Source: Patella vulgata (taxonomy: Eukaryota > Mollusca > Gastropoda > Patellidae). Taken from it: a stretch of DNA of 64,000 bases. The position numbers were made by a program, and so were the translations under genes. The DNA is taken from NCBI RefSeq assembly GCF_932274485.2, contig NC_065885.2:30331062-30395061 (forward strand), read 5' to 3'. A model generated the notes under the pieces. It worked only from the letters and a program-made list of their open reading frames with translations. It had not been told where the DNA came from and searched no databases. Shown piece by piece: positions 1-12,148 of this stretch (the stretch's first letter is position 1; each line of letters begins with the position of its first letter).

Positions 1-619
1 AGATTTTTTGATCTTTGAAATAACCTGAAGAATTGTACAGAATTATGTAAATTGAACGTTGTGTAATTTACCACCATTATACTGTAGTCAGCCTGCTTTG
101 TGTGATGGGCAACATGACTTAAGCCTGTGCACCCTCAGCACACATCATACCAATTTCCAGTCTTGTAAAAGTCGAAGACCGCTATGGCCGAAAGGTCGAC
201 GAGTCAGAGGGCGGAAAGGGAAGCGAGACCTAGGCGTTAGTGATGTCGAGGATGTCTTCACGAGAAATGATAAACCGTTGGAAGATCCGATATGTCATTA
301 CAGAATTTTCGCTAACGTCGTTTCGTTTACCATTCTATGTCGTACATGAAAATTATCTATGGACTTCACGCTTACAGGATCCGGTTTATTTAAGCCTTCG
401 TCCAAAAATTGGTTGGTTTAGTCAAGACTAAACATAAACAGGACTTGTAAATTCCATTTGCCCTGTCGGCGATCGACGAAACGTCCAAGGTAGTGTGTCG
501 AGTTGTATAAATGTAACGATGAAAAGTCGACGACATTAATAATCCTCAGTTTGCGTAGACCTAATGTTCACCTTTCTGTTTAGTATTTAAACATATTATT
601 TTTACTTCCTTTGTTTCAG
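1..619 (+). other. Intronic sequence upstream of the partial SDR gene
   Basis: No recognisable coding exon. By paralogue order, the preceding exon (starting IMSTLWL) should lie further left, so this stretch is probably intron 5 of the partial SDR gene. Open frames here show no family signature. Confidence 0.5.
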
Positions 620-1151
620 TTGCTTCACGCAATCCTAATGATGGTGCTTCAACAATAATTAAAGCTGCCATAGATCCATCTTTAAAGGCACAAACCGGTT
701 TATATTTAGCTGATTGTAAAATAAAAGCAACATCTTCTTATTCAATGTAAGTTTTGATGTCACTACCGGGTTCGATCCATGGGATTTTCCAGCCTGGTTT
801 CCCTTGACTGTGGTGCAAGGCGGGGGACATGGCCGGGACCAAATACCAGGATTTCTTGTACACGTTGTGATGTATACGTAAAGGAACCCTAGACAGCTGG
901 AATTATATGAAGATTTGGCGACCATATCCCAGCAAAATTAATTGATAAGGGTTAAAAGATTATTAATAGCTATGTGAACTACTCAAATTTTGATAAGAAT
1001 TGTGATATCATTCACCAGTAAGACTCATATATTTCATAATATTTGTTATTATTTCAGGAATGTAGAGAATCAAGATAAGTTGATGGCTTACAGTTTTCAA
1101 GTTCTAGAAAATTATCTACCTCAAGATATTAAAGAGTACGTTGATATGTAG
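620..1151 (+). CDS. SDR-family oxidoreductase, 3'-terminal two exons (partial gene)
   Basis: The last two coding exons of an SDR gene lie at 620-746 and 1058-1151 (stop TAG), each bounded by AG/GT consensus. The first is 127 nt, exactly the length of exon 6 in both complete paralogues downstream. It encodes a matching segment containing NDGASTIIKAA and TGLYLADCK (the paralogues have EGAATIIKAA and TGVYIKDCK). The last exon carries the shared YSFQVLENYLPQDIKEY tail but is 94 nt instead of 112, so this copy ends six residues earlier. The catalytic exons would lie left of the window. The C-terminal pattern resembles WWOX/retinol-dehydrogenase-like SDRs (family knowledge). Substrate unknown. The protein is more diverged from the other two copies than they are from each other. 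Confidence 0.82.
757..900 (+). mobile_element. Family II SINE fragment
   Basis: The fragment holds the B-box-like GGGTTCGATCC, then a region matching family II copies elsewhere (TTTTCCAGC, a TGGTGCA-type motif). It lies in the intron between the last two exons of the partial SDR gene. Diverged, without a clear 3' tail. Confidence 0.6.
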
Positions 1152-1254
1152 TTTTAATTGACCTGTCTCCACTCTTTAACTTTGTGTTTCTATGTTTGAG
1201 TTCCATCTGTTGAATTGAGCCCCCCACCACAATTTAACGTCGGTAAACGGATAA

Positions 1255-1400
1255 CGTAATAAACTATACTACCTGGGGTAACAGAACTATACTTATAAAA
1301 TGAACTATAATTAAACACATACGATGAATATTCGGTCAACGTTATCAAACAAAATGATAACGCTGAGAGAATACTCTTCGAAACGTCACCCAAGTAGCTG
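1255..1400. repeat. Degenerate copy of the GTTATCA / GAAACGTC hairpin family
   Basis: A central AACGTTATCA and TGATAACGCT pair is separated by a few bases and followed by CTTCGAAACGTC, matching the core of the long hairpins at 13521-13700 and 37900-38178. The outer arms are mostly eroded. Confidence 0.45.
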
Positions 1401-2195
1401 GTGTTCATTATTATAAGTACATGTTTTAGTTTATATTATCTTCCATGGACCCTCAACCCTCCTCCTATATATTAACCACCAGTCGATAATCTGTGACGAT
1501 AGACAAGATATCAAATGTGACATCGGCAAAGTTGACCCTATATCTTGGAAAAATCATAATTCTTCCCTTTCTATTTGCTGAAATATGGTTTACCATGGTT
1601 TAGGGGAAGCGGGGGCTGTTGATGTGCTATCGCAGCTATAGTCCATAAATATTCAAAGGGGATTTAGGGTATGCACTTAGATAATTTGCCGCCCCCGGGA
1701 ATATATGCCCCCCCCCCCCAGCCTCCTCTATGGGACCTGGGATAACTGAACAGCTAACATTAACCGAATATGTTCGGCTTGCCTAAGGACAGGGAGAGTA
1801 AGTGGTATTTCAGGACATAACTTGTATCAGAGTACGCGAGAAAAGCCATCCATAATGTTTTCTTCTTGGAGTGGGATTTAGTAATTGAATCGTAACAAAC
1901 TACATATTAAACATGCTTTAGTCTTTAGCATTCATATTTGTATTTTAGGATGTTGTTGATATTATAATAATGTATATAACGAGTGTAACAAATTTGAACA
2001 AATCTGTTTTGGATATTGCTTGTCTTGTCCATTAATCTTTATAATTTGGTTATTTATTTATCGGATCTTGTTAGAATATAGTAGGTGGCTTAATTAGTTT
2101 TTGTTTTAACACAAACCTTTTAGGTTTAAATTTGTACGATCTGCCCCCCCCCCCCACCACCCCGCCCGGTCCATTTGATACTTGAGAGCCACGGG
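1401..2195. other. Intergenic stretch without a recognised gene
   Basis: No exon or conserved element was recognised. A poly-C tract lies near 1711 and another near 2143. The rest is AT-rich. Confidence 0.5.
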
Positions 2196-2303
2196 GGCTC
2201 AGTGGTCTAGACATTGGCCGAAAAAGTTCTTAAAATGTTCCACTTGTCAGTGGTGCAGGACGGAGGGTCTTGCAGGGAACAACGTCTAGTCGTTCGGATA
2301 TGA
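2196..2303 (+). mobile_element. Family II SINE 5' fragment
   Basis: It shows a degraded A-box region (GGCTCAGTGGTC), TTGGCCGAAAAAGTTC, GTCAGTGGTGCAGGACGG and TAGTCGTTCGGAT, in the same order as the fuller family II copies at 37480 and 39286. It is truncated before the 3' tail. Confidence 0.65.
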
Positions 2304-2479
2304 TACAATTGAAAACATATGATATTGTAAATCGCAATCTTCAGCACCTATTATCATTAATTACGCCCTCGCTGTGGACATATCCGACCTCGTTACAAAC
2401 GTCATTACAGTACATTTTATGGTTTTCAAAGTATCTCACTTCTTTATGATTTGTCGTTAAAATATGGGACGAATATATA

Positions 2480-4006
2480 CTATTCAAAAAAAGTAGGGGA
2501 TATTTGATTTTTAAGTGTTATTAAAGTCACCTAATGAAACTGACGAAGAAACAAATGACAAAATGAAATGAAGTTCACATTCATCGATTTATTCCAAATG
2601 ATCGTTAGACTAAGTAAGGCACAGACTGACCATTATAAGGGTAAAATGATACCCGGGGTCAAACAGCAAAGTTACCACAGCATCACAACCAAGTCAGTAA
2701 CGGGTAAATCCTCCTCTGTTTGCCAAACAAGCATTGATCCGACGTGGCATACTCCTAATGAGACGTCTAAGGTCATTTTGGTCCAGATTGTCCCATTCCT
2801 GTTGCAACGCAGCAGCAAGTTCTTGGACATTGGCAGAACGTTGTTGACGTTGACGTAACCTCTGTCCAAGCATGTCCCAGACATGCTCGATGGGGGAGAG
2901 GTCGGGACTCAGTGCTGGCCAAGGTAATGTGGTGATGTTCTGTTGTTGGAGGTAACCTGTAACGATCCTGGCCCTGTGACATCTTGCGTTGTCATCCTGG
3001 AAGATGAAACGGCGGCCATGACGTCGTGCGAACGGCACAACATGGACTGCCAAGATGTTGTCCCGGTAGTACTGGCCTGTAACACGCCCTGCAACAACAT
3101 GTAAAGCCGTTCTTCCAGCAACAGTGATGCCTCCCCACACCATAACAGAACCACCCCCAAATCGATCATGTCTGATGACGTTAACGTCTTGGAAGCGCTC
3201 GTTTCGACGACGCCACACCCTCCTACGTCTGTCCAAAAAATCAACAGTGAACCTTGACTCATCTGAAAACATCACATTGCTCCAGCGTCGATTATCCCAG
3301 TGTTGACGATCCCTACACCAACGACGTCTTGCCTGAATGTGATGATCTCTCAAACAAGGGATCACGCGAGGACGTCGGGCGCGAAGGTGGCCCCTATGCA
3401 GTCGATTCCGAATCGTCTGGCCACTCACTCTCACACCAGTGTCTGTTTGAAGACGAGCGCTGATCTGATTTGCTGTGATGACACGATTTCTCAAGGCCAA
3501 GGTACGGATAAATCGATCCTGGGCTTGAGTTGTCGCCCTTGGTCGACCTGAGCGTGGTCTGTCCTGTACAGATTGTGTATCACGGTATCTGGACCATAGC
3601 CTGCTTATGACAGACTGAGAAACATTCATCGTCCGCGCCACAACCGCCTGTGTTGTGCCGATCTGTAGCATGCCAAGGGCACGTAACCTTTCATTTTGGG
3701 TAAGCCGACGCATATCAAAATTTGTTTTCTGGTCACTAAAACAATTAAACTGATGTTTCCACCCGGGAATTCAATGCCACAATGACTGTAACATTCAAAG
3801 TCAGAGTCGTGCAAATCTTGGGTTGGACCCCCATGATGATCCCAAGCATCACCTGCATTCCATGCGGTAGCTATTGGTGCGTTTGGGCGTCACATGTAAC
3901 TGGAAATGTTTCTTCTGTTAGGTTCTATAGTGACTTTTTTCGTAGTCATTTGCATATTTTAGTATTATGCCCCCAAAATCAAATATCCCCTACTTTTTTT
4001 GAATAG
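2480..4006 (-). mobile_element. Tc1/mariner transposon, apparently complete
   Basis: A 1,527-bp element has perfect 32-bp terminal inverted repeats at 2480-2511 and 3975-4006 (starting CTATTCAAAAAAAGTAGGGG). It is flanked by TA on both sides (2478-2479, 4007-4008), the Tc1 target-site duplication. It carries one uninterrupted 339-codon transposase frame on the minus strand. Identical termini and an open frame suggest recent insertion. A damaged relative with similar ends lies at 61670-63146. It sits between SDR gene copies, outside any coding exon. Confidence 0.93.
2694..3713 (-). CDS. Tc1-family DDE transposase, full length
   Basis: This 339-residue transposase would cut and re-insert the surrounding element. 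Residues about 1-60 form the paired-like helix-turn-helix that binds the terminal repeats (VSQSVISRLW), followed by the GRPR AT-hook-like linker (RSGRPRATT, about 55-62) and a second helix-turn-helix around 75-110. The catalytic triad is D151 (in MFSDESRF), D241 (in FQDDNARCH) and E276 (in DLSPIEHVWD). The last two are separated by 34 residues, which is the DD34E spacing of the Tc1 group. Length is typical. No stop, frameshift or missing catalytic residue is visible, so the enzyme could be active; this is inference from sequence only. Confidence 0.93.
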   Translation of the reverse strand: MRRLTQNERLRALGMLQIGTTQAVVARTMNVSQSVISRLWSRYRDTQSVQDRPRSGRPRATTQAQDRFIRTLALRNRVITANQISARLQTDTGVRVSGQTIRNRLHRGHLRARRPRVIPCLRDHHIQARRRWCRDRQHWDNRRWSNVMFSDESRFTVDFLDRRRRVWRRRNERFQDVNVIRHDRFGGGSVMVWGGITVAGRTALHVVAGRVTGQYYRDNILAVHVVPFARRHGRRFIFQDDNARCHRARIVTGYLQQQNITTLPWPALSPDLSPIEHVWDMLGQRLRQRQQRSANVQELAAALQQEWDNLDQNDLRRLIRSMPRRINACLANRGGFTRY

Positions 4007-4451
4007 TATAGTATATTAACGTGGGTCTAATAGGGTAGCCTAATCGGTGATGATTGTCTAAATTATGAAACCATCGAATTTGGGAGGGTATATATCATGG
4101 CCACTGGAACCATTTGGCTGACATCGACTTCTTGTGTGTGGGCGTTGGCAAGGAAAGTGTACATTTTCATGCAGGTGAAGAAACTGTTGACAGTTGCCAT
4201 GTTTGGACAAAATTGTACTTCGCATTGCAAACGTAACATAAAGATTACTATAGATTTTAGTCTTAAAAGTAGTGTAGTGATGAGAGTGAGGCGCAAAACA
4301 CTATTCCATTCTTTGGCCTAACATGCATTGGTAAATGTTCACAATACCTTAGGCTACAGTTGCACTCAACACCAATTAGAATAATGAACATCACATTAAT
4401 GCTAGATCTTCATGCAAGATACCGTTCAAAATATCATCGCCAACAACGAAA

Positions 4452-4675
4452 AATCGAGAGAGAGGGAAAGAGAGAGAGAGAGAGAGAGAGATTGGGTTTA
4501 ACGCCCACTCAACACAAACTAGGTCATTTCGGGACTAACATATAGTTCAATTTTATTTCAATCATTCGCTTGCGCGTTGGGATCTTGTCACGTACAACCG
4601 GGGAATCGAAACCACGCCAGTTGATTTAATGACAGACCTTATGATACAACGCACACGTGCTAACCATTCCTCACG
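4452..4675 (-). mobile_element. Family I SINE
   Basis: Read on the minus strand, it runs from a degraded A-box region near 4675 through a GATTCC-type B box to the conserved AACTATATGTTAGTCCCG, CTAGTTTGTGTTGAGTGG and GTTAAACCC, ending in a CT tract (GA on the + strand, 4452-4491). Internal sequence is lost around 4590. Confidence 0.75.
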
Positions 4676-4679
4676 CAAA

Positions 4680-7020
4680 CACACACACAGCCACCCACCC
4701 CAAACGAAAAATCAACACTTAACTTGTTTTGTAGCTCTACGGATAACTAATAACAAGAAATCGGACTCCAAATGACACACGAGCCGAGGTGTGTGCTGAC
4801 CTTTATTATAAATCTATTTAATATTGTTTACTTCGTATGAAACATTCTTGTTTCAGAGGTAGCGATGCGTAACTTAAAGAGGCTTTAGCAGTTTAGAGCG
4901 GTTGATACAAACTAATTGTCAATTTGACATGATTTGACTATACAGTAACATCATACATGTTCAACAGTTTATCCAATATTTGAGACATAAATTCAACCCC
5001 AAAATTCTTAATCTAGTCTTGACATTACTCTGATACACAAGCGTCTCTATTATGATTAACTATTTTGTACATAACAGTTTCCAGAAAGATAATAAATGAA
5101 AGCGGTCCATAGAATCGTATAGCTGTTGAAGATATTTCTCCAACACACAATCATTACTATCCATAATGCAACTAAAAGTTCAATTTCCACTTGAATGAAT
5201 TCAGAGCAAACTAAATCCAGGAAATTCCCTTTATAAAGGGTTAATACATCTTTACTTGTTCAATGGCTCTAAATGTGTTAACATAAGAATGTCAAGGATT
5301 TGTATTAAATGTATTCGGTCAAGCGTGGTTTTCGGGTGACATTCAGGTCGAGTCACAGATATTAGTTCAGAAATAAAAGATTTGTTAAGAGGTAAGGACG
5401 AGCATGGAACTCACTGCGCCAGTTCAATTGTGCACAATAATCCAATAATTATGAAGCCATTGAGCTGAACTGTAAGGTAAGACAATTATAATCGAGATTC
5501 TTCTTGGATTCAGACCACGATTTTACAAAACTTTTGCCGTCGTCCATTTTATACAAATAACAAGTCAGGACACAGTGCTTTATTTTCTATCTGCGATTTT
5601 ACTTAGGAAAAATTTATATAACAATATTTACAAGACTAGATATATGGTTTGTGAGTAACCTTTATAGGTTTTGGTAATTATTAGTCGACGAGGGGTATCA
5701 AGTGTTCCGGAACCTTACCCATGCTCGATTCTCGTCACACCTTGTTGGTATCATTCCAATAACAGATAGAGTTTATGAAGGCATTAATGCCCCAACGAAA
5801 TTTAAGCTAATAAAATGATAGTGTTTATATACAAGGTTAAAACACAAAGTAAGAAATTGGAGATCGATTTTCCAACATTGTGTACGTTATATGCCATAAC
5901 GATTGCAGTTTGTATTTTTTAAAACAATAGGTTGTTCAAAAATTGAATGGGGTGGAGGAACGTGCATAGCATATATGACCTCTCTCCTATAGTTTATGTA
6001 AATATCTAAAAACGTACCTTGCTAAAGATTGTACAAAGTATAATTGGGCATTTATAAAGCGTGCTTTATTGTGTTACTGTACACTGTTGTCACAAACATG
6101 GGATGTTTTGTGTTATTCCTAATAGATCTTTATCTTTTCGAGTCAATAGTTTTGAATACAGGTGGAATAGTAAGTCAGGTTTCAATTTAAATATAGAGTG
6201 TAAGATTGTGCACAAAGATACTCTTAACAAAAGCATGAATACATTATTAAAATCAACCAACTCTAAGTAATGATCATTTGAAGTTTTATTTTATTTTCCT
6301 TTGAATTCGCACTATGTATTATGTTTCTGAAGGAGTTATAACAGCTTTGCTAACTTTTCCCATACAAGAAGCTAGACTTGTGAACGGTCATGGTTGTTTT
6401 TTATGGATAATTACATCACTGATCTAAGACAGAATTAGCACTAGATATGTACTGATCACAGGGCCATCCTTCCCGGTCCTATTAATCACCCACGAGTGCC
6501 GAGAAGAGCTTGTTTAGGTCAATAACGATCTTGTTGTTCATTGTCGGTGATTAGTAGAACCCTACATATAGTTCAGCTAAAGCACATTTCCAGACCCGAT
6601 TGATATGAGGACATCGATGGATCGGATTGTGCAGTCCGTGCAGAAAACTTATGCTTCCGATTAGGCTGTCTTATATACATATTAGGCCATTATATTTGTT
6701 TGTAAAAGTAACCAATCTATAAATAGAAATATTCAGAATGTGTTTAAATTTATAGACTATCTGAGAGTAATATGTGACGGAGTGGAGATAACCCCTTTTG
6801 AGATTCGACATCTTTAGTTGAATTATCAATGTTCAATACTCGGCCATCATATCGTCAATTGAATGACAGAAATCCCACCCTTGTTCTTGGATCGTTTTCC
6901 CGGTTAGGCTACAGATTCGTTGTTTCATACCCGATTAAAACGAATTTAATTAACACTTTCTTCTTCAGGGTTGGAACTCGATACATTTTGTGATAACTGC
7001 ATAAATTATAAGTTCTAAAA
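4680..7020. other. Intergenic region upstream of the first complete SDR gene
   Basis: No coding exon or recognised repeat, except that TTCTTCTTCAG at 6959-6969 resembles a 3' splice site and is matched before the start codon of the downstream paralogue (near 15534-15545). A 5'-UTR intron ending there is therefore plausible. No TATA box could be assigned. Confidence 0.45.
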
Positions 7021-10000
7021 ATGGGAGCCGACCTTTCATATCCACAAGTTGAAATATCACCTGAACGAACGTATATAGTCACAGGTGGAAATACTGGTAA
7101 GTAGGTAATTGTTTACTTCATAATCATAGTATAAGTGTGATAAGTCCATTTCCAAAACCACGGCTTTATTCTAAAATTTAACTCAGCGACAATGTTTACT
7201 AATGAGGAATGGAATATAACACTGCCTTACACTGACTCCGCGAACATACCATTTCTTTTTCAGGTATTGGATTCAATGTCGCCAAAGAAATTGCTAAAAT
7301 GCGCGGCCATGTAATTATTGCCTGCAGAAATATGAGTAAAGCGGAAGCGGTAAGATGCGAATAATATGATAAAAATTTTAGTCATTGGATGAGTAAAGCT
7401 GGGTAGAAAAAACATATATAGCCTGTGCATCATTAGCAGTAATACAGAAGTTAACCGTTCAGTGGCAATGTATTCTGTTTCACTATACAAATATTTCTGT
7501 ATTTACCCATTTTATGCATAATTAAGGGTGTAACACCGAGCAGAGTAGGCGTACCTCATGAGTTAGCATGCCCTGTTTAACGCACTACACCTACCACTAC
7601 TACCTGGTCATTAGAACGCTAGTTATTTTGGCACGTTCCCCTGACAAAGTCAAGGTACCAACACACTAATTTGAATTTGAAAAATCTTTATAAAGTATGA
7701 TTTTAAATGTTCAGTTAATTTCCACAAAATTAAATGTGGAAAATCTCTCAGAAGAGTTATTATTCACTCATGTATTATTGGGTTTCGATGTAGTCCTTCT
7801 TTTGAAATCTTTATGAAGTATGATTTTATTAATGTGGAAAATCCCTCAGAAGAGTTATTATTCAATCATGTATTATGGGGTTTCGCTGTAGTCCTTCTTT
7901 TAAAATCATTCATCGGATTATCGAAGCGTCCAAAGTGGAAGTGATATTATGTATGAACGTACCATTGACCAGGAACAGTATGACATCATCGCGGCCATCT
8001 TGGAATTGAAGTTCGTTAATCGATGCGCATTTGTCCAAGGAACAAGCATGCAGAGTTTTCATGTTGATCGTACTTTAATTGGGGGACAGCAAAACCAGTA
8101 GTGCTTGGACTCTAAGGGTAGAAAAGTTCTTATAGACTGGACAACTGTAAATCATTTTAATTATTGCGTTTGAATCGTTTGTTTGATTTCTAGGCTATCA
8201 AACAGATGCAGGATGAATACGAGAAAGAATTGAAAGAAAAACAAGAAAATGTTCAGGAATCAAACAGAACAGAACCAAAACTATTGAATGTTGAAATGAT
8301 GGAACTAGATTTAGCATCTTTTGATAAAACAATGAAATTTATAGAAGAATTTAAGGACAGACATTGTCCTTTACATGTTTTGGTTTGTAATGCTGGATTA
8401 GCAACTGCCAGTAAAGGTAATTTTATTTCAAAACATTCACGTCGATCAATTTTAACTGAAGTTTTCACCACTTGAAGTTGACATTGTTGTCTATTAATTG
8501 CACTCGTACGTGAGGACCGCACCACACAGCATCCAGGTAGAAACTCAAAAGCAAAAGGCTAACCCCGAAGTCTAGACGCATAACACTCGACACTAACAAA
8601 CCAAGTGGATGGATCCAAGGGTCGGCCGTAAGCGTGTAATGTACTTTACAGTCCCGGGTGCAATGATACTAGCTTCACTTAAAATGAATCAAACCCACAA
8701 CAAGTGGGTCAACCCAAAAACCAAAATACGTACAGGGGAGCATTTCTCAATTATTGTATGAAGAGAGCAGATAGGGCTCTCATATTTTCGTTACTAAAGT
8801 AACTAGGGTCATGGTAGAAAATCCATTAGATCTGTTCGGTTTGTAGAGGCAATTCATAACTCCAAAACTCAAAACAAATGACGTTTTTGAAGGGGTATAA
8901 TGTATGAATGAATGTATTGTTATGTATTAAAGAAATGAGAGACAATGGATATATGGTACATGTATGACGTTACTGTATTTTAATTGATATATTATTATCT
9001 AAGTGTAGAAATGGCAGAAGATGGTTACAGTATTTTAATTGTTATATTATTTTATCACTCAATAATACATTCTACAGTAGATATCGCGTGTGTGATAAAT
9101 TCCATAATCTACTGCGACATCGTCTTAGGAGATATCGCTTTACATGAATTTGATTGGTCAATCAAAAATGAACTACTTTTTTATTTTCAAAGAACAGTTC
9201 ATTTTTTATTAAAAGTAACTTCTTTCTTATTAAAAAGGAACTATTTTTATTTAATTGGCCTTGATGGAAACACTGGGTTAATATAAAGGACTTTGCAATG
9301 GTTGAATTGCTGTCAAAAAATGATGTATCACTACTTCGTAATGTAATCAGGTTCAGTAAAAGTGAAATCTATAGCAAAGAATTATATTTATTTATTTTTG
9401 TATGTAAGAAAAGATTGGGTGATAAATCAAATTTCCTACTCGTCTTTTTTGATATGAAAAAATATCAACAGAGCCTCGTTAGTTCTTACTATATCGACTT
9501 GTGTTTCTATTTTTTTGATATAAAAAAAAACTGGTAGGAGATTCTAACTATATTGTATATCACAGTAATGAAAGAGGATGGGTATGAAATCATGTTACAG
9601 TTTATAATTGTTAACTATTTTGTATATTACAGTAATGACAGATGATGGATATGAAATGATGTTACAGTCCAACTATTTATCTCATCTTCTTATTACTCTA
9701 CATTTTCTACCAATTCTACAGAAATCTGGTGACGATGTTAGAATCGTCAATGTAGCTTCAGATGCTTATCATTTTGGAAAATTTGACCCCAGAAATTTGA
9801 ATTGCGAACGATCATTTGGGAACCTGGCTACTTACGGAAATTCTAAACTTTTTCAGGTAACCCCATACGTTTGTATCCATCTTGGACTATTCAAATGGAT
9901 CTGTTCGATTTTAGATATTAGTTCATTAAAAAGTTTTTATCCTTAGCTTAGCCAAGATTGGAGCATTTTAACATTTGTTCAGAAAAAATCAATGTAAGAT

Positions 10001-11904
10001 GTGTTTTGATTTGTTTGAACGAGTAAGACACAAAAACAATTATTGCAGTTTTTACCCTTATAGAATCTATTTTTGAAAACTGGGCCGACGAACCTGTAAT
10101 TCCAGTTTTACGTAGATTACTTATTGTTTGTTATCGGTTTTATTGTTGTTTTTTTTTTAAAAGATTATGTCTACATTGTGGTTGAGTCGACATTTTAAAG
10201 ACACGGCTGTATCGATAACTTCCTGTCATCCTGGTCTTGTTAAAACACAACTGTCACAGGCTACTGCTATGGGTCGTTTTTTTAGCAAATGTAAGTTTGA
10301 TTAGAGGTAAAGGTTTTTGTCCCTAGATAGTTTTTTGTCAGGAATTCATTCCACTTGTTTCAAATCACTGATTTTACTCAGTAGATGAGAAGGGTTATTT
10401 ATGTTCAAAAAATAATTTGTCTGTCAATCTGATTAAATTACAGATTTATATTGCGTTTCGTTTTTAATAATAAATAATATTTTGTCTGTCATTCTGATTA
10501 AATTACAGATGTATATTTCGTTTCGTTTTTAATGCTTTCAATGGCCTCCACTACCTTTTCAACTATAAAAAGCGAAACGAAATAGAATCTGCGTTTCAAT
10601 CCGATTGCTTGAATGTACTCCATTTTCAGAAGGATTAATTATTTTATTTTCTTGTATATTGGTTCCATTGTTTTATATACATGTAGATTAATGTTGAATT
10701 TAGTATTAACATGATTTCAAATCGCTTTCAGTTAATGCCAGAACTCCACTAGAAGGTGCTGCAACTATTATCAAGGCTGCTACAGACCCTGGGTTTAAGG
10801 GTGTAACTGGTGTATATATAAAAGATTGTAAAGTAATCTCCACTACATCTTACGTGCGGTAAGTCTTAAAGGAGCTATATAATATATATTTTGATGAATA
10901 AAACTGGTTTATTCTGCATAAAGAGTCCAATATACGCGTATCATAGTCCCGTACAGTTATTTATCTGATGCCGTGTTGTATTGTTTCAAAGAAATACAAA
11001 CGGACACCTTTCGTGTGTACTGTAATTAGTATGAATTGGCTACAAGTTTCCAACCTTACTACTGCATTTGTATTCCTATACTGATGGTCATGTTATCAGA
11101 TCCCATCGTTAAGCATCTTTTACGATCAGTGCCGAATAGGTTATACTAAAACATTCAAACACGATAAATAGTCCTGGGCTATATCTATACATTTTGGCAT
11201 TTAATATGCTTATATACGTAAACCCCCAATGTCCTTGAAATGTCAGACTGAATATTATACGTTTATCACGAGGTTTTACATGGGTGGACGAGTTCTATTT
11301 CTGTGGACTCCAGCATGAACCTGGTGACCCTCAAAAACATGAAAATTATTAATTTACTTTCAAATTATAACCTGTAATCAATCCTTTTATATATTATTGA
11401 TACTTTCATTTTAAAGGATTGTACGTTTTGCCTTACTATGAGAATAGCCGCCTAGGTTTTGTCCAAATTATTGATTTTATATTACTGACTTGCTATTTAA
11501 CGTCAATATGTAACGTGTGTGAGATGTCAATCATTATGAAAACAGATCAAAACAATTTCAGATATTTTCTAATAGATTTTTGACCATGTCAAAATGAAAT
11601 TATGAAAATGTTTAAATACTTTGCATATGATAGAATAGGGAACTGGCCCCAATGTATTTTCATAAGATATGTGTACAGACTCACATATTTAATGCATGCC
11701 TTTTCATGCGTTCAGGCATTAATTTGATTTTTTACGATAAGCAAATATATAACGTGGGGATACTGGGTATTAATGTTTTTGTATATTTTCAGGAGTGCTG
11801 AGATAGAGAAACAACTGATAGATTACAGTTTAGAAACATTATCTAAATATTTACCACAAAATCTAAAAGATTATATAGATTATGAAGATCAAGGTTCTAC
11901 ATAA
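7021..11904 (+). CDS. SDR-family NADP(H) oxidoreductase (WWOX/RDH-like), complete, 7 exons
   Basis: Exons 7021-7096, 7264-7349, 8194-8416, 9633-9856, 10164-10290, 10732-10858 and 11793-11904 join in phase to 324 residues; all introns are GT-AG. The Rossmann motif TGGNTGIG is at 21-28 and split by intron 1. ACRNMSKAEA follows the second strand and suggests NADP(H) preference (family knowledge). NAG is at 120-122. The catalytic set is S171 (NVASDAY), Y196 and K200 (YGNSK). HPGLVKT is the usual post-catalytic loop. A lysine/glutamate-rich insertion sits at about 61-85. The ATG is chosen because MGADLSYPQV is shared with the downstream paralogue. The C-terminus ends YEDQGST. Substrate is unknown; retinoid, steroid or lipid carbonyls are possible. 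It is one of three tandem copies. Confidence 0.9.
7679..7912. repeat. Tandem duplication of about 110-125 bp in SDR intron 2
   Basis: Two adjacent units (about 7679-7802 and 7803-7912) share AATCTTTATRAAGTATGATT, then CTCAGAAGAGTTATTATTCA and GTAGTCCTTCTTTT. A 15-20 bp indel separates them. No coding content. Confidence 0.8.
8971..9031 (+). repeat. Displaced copy of the SDR exon-4 acceptor/start unit
   Basis: TATTTTAATTG-type sequence, a TAG, then AAATGGCAGAAGATGGTTACAG matches the unit formed by the real exon-4 acceptor and first coding bases (ATGACAGATGATGG...TTACAG). It is isolated in intron 3, about 600 bp before the real exon. Confidence 0.6.
9541..9667 (+). repeat. Duplicated exon-4 acceptor and exon head in the first complete SDR gene
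   Basis: A copy of 60 bp (9541-9600) is followed by the real unit (9601-9667). Each has a pyrimidine/AT-rich tract, a CACAG or TACAG acceptor, GTAATGA and a version of GATGGATATGAAATGATGTTACAG's coding content. The upstream acceptor (exon start 9566) is 67 nt before the real one (9633), so its use would shift frame and soon meet a stop. Confidence 0.75.
10488..10607. mobile_element. MITE family A, short internally deleted copy
   Basis: Terminal inverted repeats (TCTGATTAAATTACAGAT on the left; AATCTGCGTTTCAATCCGAT on the right) with CGTTTCG/CGAAACG inner ends match the longer copies at 24222 and 27812. A further partial left end lies at about 10428-10470. It sits in SDR intron 5. Confidence 0.7.
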
Positions 11905-12148
11905 TCTACATGCACAAATATAGCTTGTACCGTTAAACAAGTTGTTATCCTCTTTCGAAACGCTGCGTGTGTTGGAGTTAATGAAACATCGCGGTGTATT
12001 TGTATATCGAGTGCGGCTGACAATTTACGGGACCTCATGCTTTGAACAAAAACAACTAAAAATCAAAGGCGGCGAGTGTCGTGAACCTGGATATTACTAA
12101 AACCAATCAGTAGCGGATTAACACAGGTAGTATGATTACGTGTAAAAT

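Noticed and set aside
59-431. Open frames of 63-96 codons at the left edge
   Set aside because: No domain signature, and no splice sites consistent with the SDR exon expected before 620; treated as intronic noise.
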